Position numbers and translations under genes: made by a program. Under the pieces are notes generated by a model that was not told where the DNA came from, searched no databases, and saw only the letters and a list, made by a program, of their open reading frames with translations. This document shows positions 24,510 through 35,316 of a stretch of 64,000 nt of DNA, piece by piece (positions within the stretch are counted from its first letter, which is position 1; every line of letters starts with the position of its first letter). Origin of the DNA: Emergomyces orientalis (taxonomy: Eukaryota > Ascomycota > Eurotiomycetes > Onygenales > Ajellomycetaceae); the NCBI GenBank assembly GCA_002110485.1, contig MOWL01000067.1, positions 3,658,001 to 3,722,000 of the forward strand, written 5' to 3'.

Positions 24510-26614
24510 ATGGAGACTCTAGAGCCACATACCATCTCTCTCCTCAATGTACCGCCTAAGGAGGCCCCGGCTGAACCCCGCACAGTGGTTGCAGCTTGGG
24601 TACACAAATTCCTCGCATCACTGAAGCAGGGCAATATGTCCGACTTAAAAAAGCTCTTTCACAAAGATGCATGGCTGCGGGACATGCTAGTTTTCTCATG
24701 GGACTTCCGCACCCTCAACGGTGCTGATAAAGTAACTGCTTATTTCCAAGAGAACCTGGCTAGGGCAAAGTTTACAAAGTTTCATGTTAGGGACTCTGGG
24801 CGGTTCGAACCCATGTTTAAAACAGCTGCACCGGGAATTCAATGGATTGAGACTATGTTTGATTTTGAAACCGAGACGGGAAAAGGCACTGGGATGCTTA
24901 GGCTTGTCCAGGATAATGACGATATTTGGAAAGCATACATACTCAGTTTCATCCTGCAGGGGCTTAAGGGGCATGAGGAAAAGTCTGGTCTCAATCGCCC
25001 TGATGAAGGAACAAATGCTATCACCGAAAACCCACGTGGGGAGACGTGGCGAGAGAAACGGGCGAGGGTGAAGAGCTTCATGGAGAGTGAGCCTACTGTT
25101 CTTGTTATTGGAGCAGGTATGTTTTATTATTTACAGCTTAACTTGTGTCCACCCACGGGGTACGTTATCCATGCTAACAAAATGCTTGTGCAGGACAGGC
25201 AGGGCTCATGATCGGTGCTAGGCTGGGTCAGCTAGGAATCCAGACCCTGATCATCGAGCGCAATGCTAGGATTGGTGATAGCTGGCGTAAACGATACAAG
25301 GTAAGTGGATAACAAGTCACCGAGGAGATGACCTTTTCATGCTAAAACTGTACATAGACTTTGGTCACCCATGACCCGGTCCAGTATTGTCACATGCCAT
25401 ATCTTCCGTTCCCAGCCACTTGGCCCTTGTACACCCCAAGGACAAGCTAGCAGATTGGTTCGAAGTATATGCTGGAGCCATGGAGCTCAATGTATGGACC
25501 AACACAGACATTGCAAGTAGCGATTACGATGAAAGGTCAAAGGCGTGGACAGTAACAGTGCGTTCGAACGATGGTACTACTCGCACGGTACATCCACATC
25601 ACATCGTCCTGGCCACTGGACATTCAGGAGAACCAATCATTCCCAATTTCCCGGGAAAAGAGCAGTTCAAGGGTGAAATATATCATAGCACGCAACATAA
25701 AGACGCCTCCGAGCACGACGGTATTAAGGGAAAGAAAGTCGTTGTCGTCGGCACTGGCAACAGCGGCCACGACATTGCGCAAAACTTCTACGAGAACGGC
25801 GCGGACGTAACCATGCTCCAGCGCCGTGGGACCTTCGTGATCTCGCAGAAACATGGAATAACTGCGCTTATGGCCGGTATGTATGATGAAACAGGCCCGC
25901 CAACTGACGAGGCCGACACCTACGTGCAAAGCATGCCTTTACCGGTGCAATTAGCCTTCCACGTCTTTGTAATGAAGATGCTTGGTGAGAATTTTGAAAG
26001 GGCAACGATTGAGGGCTTAAAGCGGGCTGGCTTTAAGCTTGATGCTGGCCGTGATGGTGCGGGGATTTTTAGGAAATATCTTACTCGTGGAGGTGGGTAC
26101 TATATCGATATCGGATGCAGTCAATTGATTATCGATGGTAAGATACAGGTTCGGCAAAGTGAGGGTGGAATTGAACGGTTTGAGCGTGATGGGCTGGTGC
26201 TTGCGGACGGAAAGGGAACGAAACTTGCTGCTGATATCGTGGTGCTTGCCACGGGGTATGATAACATGAGGCGTACCGCGGGGAAGATTCTGGGTGATAA
26301 GGTTGCTGACAGGCTTTATCCCGCGTGGGATTTGGATGAAGAGGGGGAGCTTAATGCGGTATGTCGCGGCTTCATTTCTCACCCTTTTTTATTTTTCCTT
26401 TTCCAGACTTTCAATTTGCATATTAATTATGCTCCGTTTAACGATGCTGATTGAGATATGGCGGTTTATATAGATGTGGCGTTACAGCGGTCACCCTAAC
26501 TTGTGGTATATGGGTGGGAACCTGGCTCTGTGCCGGCTGTTTTCTCGGCTGCTAGCGTTGCAAATTCTCGGGGTGGAGGAAGGGTTATATGTTCTCCCAC
26601 AGAAGAAGAAGTAA
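24510..26614 (+). pseudogene. Flavin-containing monooxygenase with 1-nt frameshift
   Basis: Four exons: 24510-25116, 25194-25300, 25358-26358, 26474-26614. Introns are GT-AG and phases agree. The N-terminal 160 residues look like an NTF2/SnoaL-like domain (VAAWVHKFLASLKQGNM...). The FAD site VLVIGAGQAGLMIGARLGQLG is split by intron 1; a second Rossmann site is VVVVGTGNSGHDIA, and LATGYD and the C-terminal MGGNLALCRLFSRLLALQI are typical. Such FMOs use NADPH and O2 to oxygenate N or S atoms or ketones; the substrate is unknown. In exon 3 the frame breaks in a C run at 25434-25437: MPYLPFPATWPLYTP is in one frame and KDKLADWFEVYAG in the next, and the exon is one base short. As read, the protein would stop near residue 270. 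Everything else is intact, so it is a fresh pseudogene or a base-call error. Confidence 0.88.
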
Positions 26615-27527
26615 CCTGAGTCGGATTGCTTTGGGATAAGGATATCCTTCGGAAAAGTAATCCGGGGGTTCGAATTTGGGCTGCATTGTTATTTTATTTC
26701 TTGCAAGCGAAAGGATTATCTCCACCTGCGCGCTCTGTCTGCCATCGCAACGCAATCTGCCTAACATGGTAGGAGATATTTTGTCTTAGGTATATAGTTG
26801 AATAATGAGATATAACTGATGTAGTTGCACGGAATCGGGTAGTTTTGAAAAGGAATTTTTGAAAAGTTGCACATTGCGCAGAGACAATCTCTCCATCTGT
26901 GCTGACCCAAGGCGAGATAACAATCATCTCAACGGGAAGGTTCGGCACAGGGTCCAAGGCATGAAAGAAAACCTCCAGAATATATCTGATACTGAATTTT
27001 CGCCTAATAGTCAATCTTTGACTAGTCTGTTGTGATTTGTTTGCCAGGCCAAATGTACCCGGGTTGTCAATATCAGTCGGCAGGCAAATACGGGGGAGGA
27101 GCTTCAGGGGCTTTTATATACATTCAAGATCTTGGCAATGTCTTGATCCACCCAGCAGTGCCTTGCCTCCTGCTTCGATATCCCCGCTCTGCCAGCATCA
27201 CCATGTCGCCCTTCTCACAGAGATACGAAAGGAAGATGAGAAGAAGGGCGTTGACAACATGGTTCAAAATTAGATAGCCGGCTCAAGTTTCAGAAGCGTA
27301 CTTCTGCAAGACAATTGGAGGAAGCCCAACCCTGCCCTCTACGTAGGGTCTACTAGATCTTTGGGTCCGTACAAGCATGGTATAGCTGACAACTAACATA
27401 ATATATACAATAATTAGAATTATATACACCCCTTTCAAACATACATGTAACTATCCCACAAGAAATGTATATACACGGGTACATCTACATAAATAATACA
27501 TCAAAACCACACCCTACTCCTCCTAGT
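26615..27527. other. Spacer, 0.9 kb
   Basis: No gene recognised. It joins two convergent genes (the monooxygenase on plus, the unknown protein on minus), so it should hold both 3' ends. A tRNA-like GGTTCGAA at 26666-26673 has no supporting cloverleaf. Confidence 0.45.
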
Positions 27528-28805
27528 TTACAACCTCGCCCTCAAATGCCCCAAAACCATTCCCAACCTCTTCACCGCCGGCCCATCCTCCACCTCCGCC
27601 ACCCCACGCTCCCTCTGCTCCACAACCTCCCTCCGCGCAGCTTCCACATATGGCTTTAGGAACCCCCACACCGTATCCTGATACGTCTTGTCAACCTCCA
27701 ACCACTCAGCTACGCCGGGCATTTCTGTCCAGTCCCAGTCCTGATATTGATTCTGTTGCTGTGGATGCTGTGGTTGTGATTGTGATTGTTGTTGGATGGC
27801 CGAGAGTATCGAGTCGATGTCTGGGATTAGGCTGAGTTGGTTCAGGGGATAGGAGGGGATTTGTGATTGAGGGATGGTTGTTGTTGTTGTTACTATTGGT
27901 GGGTCAGAGAGGGAGGAGGAGGACGGTAGTAGCATGGAAGCGTCTACTTCGAAGAGTTCATTTTGTGGGGATTCTGGGGGTGTGAACGTGGCTGGTTGAA
28001 AGGTTGGGGAAGTGAGGAGGAAGATGACGGCTTGGCCGTCTGTGGGATGAGGAGTGTAGGAGGCGTGGGAAGGTTTGTGCGGGGTATCATTATATTCATT
28101 ATGATTTTGATTGTGGGTGGTGTTTGGGGTGGAGGGGTTGTGCCATGCGGAATCGAAGTTGTCTGGTAGGCTTTTGTGGAGGGTGGAGGGAGTGGTTGTA
28201 GTGGTGGTGGGATCGAGGAGGTCTACCTCCGCAGTTCTAATCGTTCCTTTCCCTTTTGCGCTGGATAAATCGTATGCGCCTAGGAGGAGGGTGTCATTGT
28301 TGTAGTTGGCAGCGTCGTTCTGCGTAGGATCGTGAAACTGCTCCCAGGCTCTAGCATCTTCGTCGTGTATGTTCGAGGTCGCTGAGGGTTGGGCAGGTCG
28401 GAATGACTCTGAGGGAAACCTCTGACCCCCACCTGCTCGACCTGACGGTTCGCCTAGGTTTAACCCGTGTGGCTGGGGGATATTCCCCGAAGCTGAAGAA
28501 CTGCCTTGGAGCCGCGCATGAGCGGAGGAAGGGGAGCTCCCTTTGCCGGATAAGCCTAGTCCTGTAGATAGGTTGGAGGCTATGTCGTTTGCGACGGAGC
28601 GGGAAGAGGGACCAGAAAGGGTGTTTCGTAGCAATCCTGAGGCAGAATCTTGGATCCTACTTGTAATTGAAGGGTTTTTTGAGGCGAGTTCAGAAGAGGA
28701 GGAGGGGAGGGAGGAGGAGGAGGATTGCGGCGTTTGTTCTGCCTTCTGTGAACCCCGCTGTGGTAGTTGTTGGTGCGGATGAGGGGGTGGAGAATTATTA
28801 TCCAT
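27528..28805 (-). CDS. Ser/Pro/Gln-rich protein of unknown function
   Basis: A single open frame of 425 residues. I do not recognise the family. The N-terminal half is low complexity (Ser runs, Pro, Gln) with a more ordered segment SRIQDSASGLLRNTL and VANDIASNLSTGLGLSGKGS (about 50-90). The middle has Thr runs and an Asn/His-rich part. A Gln-rich tract precedes a conserved-looking C-terminus with WDWTEMPGVAEWLEVDKTYQ and DTVWGFLKPYVEAARREVVE, probably helical. There is no signal peptide or membrane segment. The length of the frame and its non-random C-terminus argue that it is real. It is divergent to the PP2A gene, with 1.6 kb between the starts. A nuclear or cytoplasmic regulatory protein would fit the composition, but that is a guess. 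Confidence 0.72.
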   Translation of the reverse strand: MDNNSPPPHPHQQLPQRGSQKAEQTPQSSSSSLPSSSSELASKNPSITSRIQDSASGLLRNTLSGPSSRSVANDIASNLSTGLGLSGKGSSPSSAHARLQGSSSASGNIPQPHGLNLGEPSGRAGGGQRFPSESFRPAQPSATSNIHDEDARAWEQFHDPTQNDAANYNNDTLLLGAYDLSSAKGKGTIRTAEVDLLDPTTTTTTPSTLHKSLPDNFDSAWHNPSTPNTTHNQNHNEYNDTPHKPSHASYTPHPTDGQAVIFLLTSPTFQPATFTPPESPQNELFEVDASMLLPSSSSLSDPPIVTTTTTIPQSQIPSYPLNQLSLIPDIDSILSAIQQQSQSQPQHPQQQNQYQDWDWTEMPGVAEWLEVDKTYQDTVWGFLKPYVEAARREVVEQRERGVAEVEDGPAVKRLGMVLGHLRARL

Positions 28806-30429
28806 TGGTTTAATTTTGTATCCTGTTAAATTCCCCTTCGAGGGTATGTGTTTAGCTACACCATTGGGTAAAATGTTAGTTTTCGCTGTTAATTTTTCTC
28901 ATGTTCACTTCAGCGGTATGATTAGTTGTGCCTCGGGAATTTGATGAAGAAATGACGAACCTGCTAACAAATAGACGTTGAGTATACATAAGACTTCAAT
29001 TTCAAAGCTTTGAATGAATCCACAGTAATAACATTATCCAGTGGGAGGGTTTTTTTGTTAATGTTAATGGTGAGGTGAGTTTTAGAGTGAGAGGATTGAA
29101 TGGTGGCAGAAGACAAAGAAAGTTTAACTCACATGTGAATAAAAAGCCTGGGGATAAGAGCCTGGGGGGTCGATCGTTAAGAGAGCTAGTTACTACTTAC
29201 CTATAAGTTTGACCATAAGTTTGGTAGTTCAAGTTAGCTAACTAACCAACCAGCAGAAAGATCTTCATCAAGTTGAGCTGGGATTGAAATAAAACAAGAA
29301 TAGAATAGATATATCGCTACATTGTGGATAAGAATACAGACAGAGCCCATATCCTTGATATTTTTAGACATTCGAACATAGTGGGATGATAGATAACTAG
29401 GTATTTCCAAGTACCTCCGCCCCGCCAGAACCCCTCCCAGGCACCTGTGACGACACCCAGCACCACTTCCTGCCTGGTTGAGTCCTGGAGCCCTTTATTC
29501 TTCTTCTGCTTCTGATTCTTCCTTTTCTCTACATCTTTTTGTTGTCTTCTTGTCCTTTCTGCTCTACTCAACTCTCTTCTCTGCCTTGTCCCATCAAACA
29601 TTGAGCATTAGTTACCTTTTCATTTTCTCTCTGGGGACTTAAGGTTCTTCTTCCCCTACGGCTATCCTGTCCTGTGTTTGTTCTAGCTCCTTGTTTTGCT
29701 CCCCTCCCTCCCCTACGTTACGGTCGCGAACTAGTTTGCTTTGCCCTACCCAATATCTTTTCGCCCTCCTCAGTCTCCAGTAAGTTAAGTATCGTAAAGA
29801 CCGACTACCCCTCCCCTCTCCCTACTTGTATACCCCCTCTCTAAATCCTAAGTGAGACCTTGCCCGCCAGATAGACTGGCTGGCTTCTCAGCTTCTCACT
29901 GTTCTCTTCTTCTCACTGTTCTCTTCTTCTTCTTCTTCTTCTTCTTCTTAGTGTGGTGGTCTGTCTCTCTTGCCTGTGCATGCCCTCTGACAGTGCAGAA
30001 TTTCTCCCACGTCAACAAAACCCAACCAACCAGCCTGCACCTCTGTTGGCAACCAAATAAGTTAACTCGCAAACAGGCCACAACCCAAACAGCTCGCTCT
30101 CTGCTATAGACCGCTTTCTATTCTTCCTTTTCTTCTTTTCATCAACCTGCTATCTTCCCATCTCTTTTCGATAGCCTTCTCCTATTATCCGCTTGTCTCC
30201 ATCCTGTCCCTCTGCTCAACGTTTGTTTTTGTCCTCCCCCGCCATTTCGCGCCGTCTATTCATCCTAGTTTCCGACCCTGCTCTTTCACTGCGGGACATT
30301 GCCAATCTCAACACACCAGACCCCGCAGATAAGGAAAGAAGAACAAAATAGTCACTCAGGCCACACGACCTGCTAGGAGCTTTCGGTTGTGTCGTGTCCC
30401 CAGCCCATACAGAGGGTTGTTCTTAAAAT
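28806..30429. promoter_or_regulatory. Long divergent promoter / leader region
   Basis: This 1.6-kb stretch separates the start codons of the unknown protein (-) and the PP2A B subunit (+). From about 29500 to 30340 the plus strand is strongly pyrimidine-rich, with CTTCTT runs near 29900-29950. That is typical of the promoter and long 5' UTR of a fungal housekeeping gene, so most of it likely belongs to the PP2A gene. No long convincing open frame. Confidence 0.5.
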
Positions 30430-32524
30430 ATGGTAGACGGAGATCCAGGTTCACCTACCTGGAAGTTCACACAGTAAGCACTCCATCCCCCATTTCCCAC
30501 CACTTTCCCCATCAACCTCTGCTCCTAAAAAAATATACATACCACACCTTACTCGTAGACAGATGCCCGCTGGCTCCATTAGCCTGATCCTCCAGTGATT
30601 TTCTGCTGCTGTGTGGTCTGCTGGGCGCACTGGTGGGATTTGAAATGTCTGCGGAACCCATTTCTAACAGCTTCAAAACAGATGCTTCGGCGATAAAGGC
30701 GATGTGGAAGATATCACAGATGGTTTGAACCCTCCGTTTTATATATATCGTTCCCTTACTCCCCCCTTCAATTTTACATCCTTTTTGGTCCTAATATACT
30801 TTTGACGGCCTCTCGACATCCACTACGGCCAACGCTGATACATCTCGCTTCCCTACAGCTGATATCATATCAACGGTCGAGTTCGATCACACGGGAAACT
30901 ATCTTGCAACAGGTGATAAAGGAGGACGAGTAGTATTATTTGAGAGAAACGAAACGGTATGCCATGCCACGCCATTCCCTCTTAATCGTTCGTTCTTGCC
31001 CGCATTTTTAATAAGCGTAAGAAAAGCTGACTTCTCCCGATTAGAAAAAAACCTGCGAATATAAATTCCATACCGAGTTCCAATCCCACGAGCCGGAATT
31101 CGATTACCTAAAATCTTTAGAGATTGAAGAGAAAATCAACAAAATAAAATGGTGCAGACGACAAAATGCATCCCATTATCTCCTTTCCACCAACGATAAG
31201 ACTATAAAGCTTTGGAAGGTGTTTGATAAGTCGTTAAAAGTCGTTGCGGAAAATAATCTCTCCCATGATCTGACTCCGGCAGGCGCCGTGGCTGGCGGCG
31301 GCATGCCACGCGCCCCGCACGTTTCCTTCCGCGATGCCTCCTCGCTCAAGCTGCCCCGCCTCACGCATCATGACACTGTAGTCGTTGCAGTTCCTCGACG
31401 TATCTACGCTAATGCCCATGCCTACCACATCAATAGCATATCGGTGAACAGTGATGGCGAAACATTCATCAGCAGCGATGATCTTAGAATCAACCTATGG
31501 AACTTGAATATCCAAGACCAGAGCTTCAATATTGTTGATATTAAGCCCGCGAATATGGAAGAACTAACAGAAGTAATCACCGCTGCGGAGTTCCATCCCA
31601 CTAGTTGTAATTGGTTCATGTATGCTAGCTCCAAAGGAACTATCAAACTCGCAGATATGAGGCAGAGTGCTCTCTGTGATCAGCATCACAAACGTAAGTC
31701 TTTACATCCTTCAACTGTCCCGACAACGAACTTTTGACCTAGCAGCACACTTCAAATTCTCTCCTTGTGCCTCCTACTAACCTCAAAATTTCTCATTGAA
31801 TAGAATTTGAGCAAGAAGAAGATGCGTCCTCACGTTCTTTCTTTTCCGAAATCATCTCCTCCATCTCCGATGTCCGTTTCTCGAATGATGGACGGTACAT
31901 ATTATCTCGCGATTACCTAACAGTCAAAATATGGGATGTCAACATGGAAAGGCAACCTGTAAAAACGATCCCGATCCACGAACACCTCCGTCCCCGCCTC
32001 TGCGATACGTATGAAAACGACAGCATCTTCGACAAATTCGAGGTAGTCTTCTCCGGCGATGCGGAGAACGTCATGACTGGCAGTTACAACAACAATTTCA
32101 TGATCTACCCCTCCGATCCTAACAAGGAGACCGAAGTTGTCCTCCAGGCCGACAAGACTGCTTTTAAGGCAAAGAAAGTTGGCGTACCGACTCCCATCAA
32201 CTCTGCCGCATCAACCAATAAGAAGGGTGGATCGAGGGCTGGTAGCCCTGCGGGTGCTGGTGGACGGATGAAGAAGGAAACGGACGCAGACCAGATTGAT
32301 TTTAATAAGAAAATCCTACATATGAGCTGGCATCCGTTTGAGGATAGCATTGCGATCGCGGCTACTAACAATGTAAGTTCTGACGCTCCTCCTTTATAAT
32401 CTTCAAAATACCTTTTTTTTCTGTTGTCACCCATTACTTTCGTGTTTTTTTTTTTTTTTTTTTTTTAACCCAGAAACACTAACGTATTCATTCTCTATAG
32501 CTCTTCGTGTTCTCGGCCCTGTGA
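30430..32524 (+). CDS. PP2A regulatory subunit B (B55/Cdc55 type)
   Basis: Six exons: 30430-30473, 30682-30722, 30859-30956, 31045-31693, 31804-32372, 32501-32524; all GT-AG, phases exact, 474 residues. It is the B55 WD-repeat subunit that targets protein phosphatase 2A to substrates, with roles in mitosis, morphogenesis and septation (ParA in Aspergillus nidulans, Cdc55 in yeast). Marks: the N-terminal [125 protein letters not shown], and [20 protein letters not shown]. The last exon codes for only seven residues. A Gly/Ser/Ala-rich insert near [14 protein letters not shown] is usual in filamentous fungi. Intron 5 contains a long T run. Confidence 0.97.
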
Positions 32525-33174
32525 GCCCGACCTAAAACCTGAAGAAGGAAAAAAAGAAAAAAAGAGAAAAAAAACAAAAAGAACAAAGCTGGTTGTGCAG
32601 CCTCACCATATTTTGCTCATGGTTCTATCCCCCGGTCTTACAATAACCCCAATCACTCATCTATCTATTGCATACACCTACTACCTTGAGCCAAACCCAT
32701 CCAGTTTAATTCGTGTTATCAGGGCATTGGCAGGCCTTCCGCCAGCAAATACAATTTATTTCCTTTTTTTAACCCTTTCTCTCCCTTTCTCCCCACCTCT
32801 CTCTCTCTTTTGCATGGCTCCCGCCTTCAACCCGCGTAGTGGTTTTGATTTTCACAGAGAGGGAGGAACGAAAACGATATTACAATAGGCCTGAAATTCT
32901 CGACAACCCCCCCAAAAAAACCCGGACTTGCCGTCCTTTTGCGAGGGGAGAGGGAAAGGAGAAAAAAACAGTTGTGATTGATATGTTTAGGGTAGTAAAA
33001 GCTTCTAAAATTGTGATATGTCTGCAGTTCCCCCCCCGACCCCCTCTATTCCCTCTATTCCCTCTATTCCTCCCACTCCCAATCCCGTTTATGATGATCA
33101 AATGAGAAATAAAGATTGAAATGAAGAAGTCTCTGTTTATTTTTCTTCTTTTTTCTTTTCTTTTTTTCTTTCTT

Positions 33175-33209
<35 letters not shown>

Positions 33210-34413
33210 AACAAAAAGAGAGGGGTATTTGAGAAAATAATACTTCTAACACTGTCTCATTCTCCCCCACACCTCTCCCCTCTGAAGAAAGGAAAAAAGA
33301 GAAAGAAAGAGAGGCACAGGAAGAAGAAAAAGCTAGGAAGAATAAGACGGAGGAAAGGAGGTGGGGCCCGTGGTAGAGATTGGGGTTTAACAAAAAAAAA
33401 AAAAGTTACATAAACGAACAGGCTTTGACGGATGATAAGGAAACCACTTGCACACTTCCTCTGAAATGAAAGAAAAAGAAGACAAAGAAAAAAAATAATT
33501 TAATATGACAGAGAGATGGAAAAGGCAACAGCAAGCGGGTGACGGGTAAGGGGAAGGGGAAACAAATAATACATAAAATAAAAGTACAAACACGATATAG
33601 GTGCTAAAAGATGACATATTAGACAATGAGAGGCAACGGAAATCTTTGGTATCTTTTGTGCCAGTTAGCGGGTCCGCCAAGCCCTCTCGCGCCCTCGCAA
33701 TTGGCCTGCATTGACTGCTAGGCCTGTTGCCGCTACACTGTTGCCGCTTTTGCGCCATCTCGCACAGCTCCAGCGAACATTGTTTGATCTATGACTTACG
33801 GAGTATACTCACGGTCGCGGTATTCTTTATACTAAAGAGAAAAAGGTTTGGTGCCCCAGTATCCTACATGCAAATTTAGAATCTCCAATCAAAATGTTTC
33901 TTGACACAACCTTTTCTTCAGGTTCATTCGTTGAAACAATCTATTCAATCACAGTAGAGTCAGCGCAATGTATGTGGTTAGGGTATAGTAGACGTCAGTA
34001 AGGTGAGGATCCAAATTCAAAAAAACATGTATTTGTGGATTCTTTCCCATGAAATATGATGAGCTCGTTCCTCCTGCTCGTTCGACCTTGATAGGCAATC
34101 TTGCCGGACATAGGCTTTGAGAGTGTACTCTATATGCCAAAAGAGTTCATTTAAGATATACTTAACCTACAACTCCAGCCAATTTGTAGCTTAAGCAATA
34201 GAGGCAAAAGAAGCATCATTCAAATTTTGCCTTCTTACAAATTTTGTTTGCAGATCTGAATTCATTAACTGACAATCTCAGCTTTCATAACACCAGAAAA
34301 AAAAAAGGGAATCTTTAAAACTATAGCAAAGTAATTTTGTGTATTTTTTATGGAGATTTTATACAATTCTGATACAGTTTATTTTTCGCCTATGTGCCTG
34401 CATACAAGGTATG
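32525..34413. other. Spacer after the PP2A gene
   Basis: No gene is recognised. The stretch has C- and T-rich DNA, a long poly-T at about 33177-33208, and low-complexity frames only. The first few hundred bases should be the 3' UTR of the PP2A gene. Confidence 0.5.
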
Positions 34414-34971
34414 TACCTACATACATAGATGGGGGTGGATGGTGTAGTGGTAGAACACTGTTCATGAAAGCCTGATCTGACAAGTAGGTATTGACTATTG
34501 AGGAGTAGCTCTGCTGAGACCTCAGAAAGAATTGTGAGTTTGAATTCTGTCTCTGTCAAAAAGATATTTCTACTGCTTGAGTCAGATGTGATTCTATCTC
34601 ATTGACTCTTGAGAGAAGAAGTTCTCTCTATTAAGATAATTTCCTATTGACAAGATTATTTGATCTAAGTGTTTACATATTTCAGTTAATTGATGAGTTT
34701 TTTCAGGATTTTTTCTCTCTCAGACATAGATTGATAGATAAGAGAAATGAATGATCATCAGAGATTGACTAGCCTCTCTTGAGATCTATGAGTGAATTGT
34801 AGAATGCTTGACTGAAGCCCTCACATGAAGGATAACATATGTGAGTTACCACTGTACTAGAGAGAGTGGCTGTCATAGTCTCTGACTGCATATAGCCTTT
34901 GAAAAATATGAATAATAATAATAATAAGAATAATAAGAATAAGAATAATAATAATAATACCTACATACATA
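34414..34971 (+). mobile_element. tRNA-derived SINE-like element with 14-bp target duplication
   Basis: The same 14 bases, TACCTACATACATA, flank the element at 34414-34427 and 34958-34971. Between them are 530 bp (34428-34957). The head contains a Pol III A-box-like sequence (TGGTGTAGTGG, 34440-34450) inside a tRNA-Gly-like D-arm (AGTGGTAGAAC). A B-box-like AGTTTGAATTC lies at 34537-34547, differing from GGTTCGAATCC by transitions. The 3' end is an A-rich tail of AAT/AAG units (about 34908-34957). Direct repeats, tRNA-like head and A-rich tail together are the marks of a SINE moved by a LINE enzyme. The A-to-B-box gap (about 90 bp) is longer than in most SINEs, and the transition-type changes suggest RIP or age. 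There is no coding capacity. Whether copies exist elsewhere cannot be seen here. Confidence 0.7.
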
Positions 34972-35316
34972 TGTAGGTATGATGTAGGTAGCTAACTAAT
35001 ATTTTTAATGCCTTGATAGTACATACTAGGTAACTCTTGAAAGCGACGCCATGCTCCATATAAATCTTCCAGAAAGAGTGCTTCTGCGCGAACCACTTTG
35101 ACCATCCACTTTCATGGTGACAGTGGCAGCGGTTTTCGCGAACCTTTTCACGGTGACAATGATCTCAGACAAGTTGTTAACTTCCCCCATGTCTGTGCAA
35201 ACTTATCCTGCATTTTCATAACCTCCTGGTTCCCCATTATCTTCTCTGCGATTGGCATTTTAATAAGAAAACGCTGCGCTCCCAGTTTTACTACAGCTAG
35301 ATGTTAGTTATGCCAG
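34972..35316. other. Short spacer before caspase-like gene
   Basis: 345 bp without a gene. It follows the SINE-like element and should hold the 3' UTR of the caspase-like gene on the minus strand. Confidence 0.45.

Noticed and set aside
26660..26680. tRNA-like GGTTCGAA just after the monooxygenase stop
   Set aside because: No T-stem, anticodon arm or acceptor stem can be drawn around it; chance match.
34928..34957. AAT/AAG run read as an ordinary microsatellite
   Set aside because: Its place directly before the second copy of the 14-bp duplication fits better with the tail of a SINE-like element.
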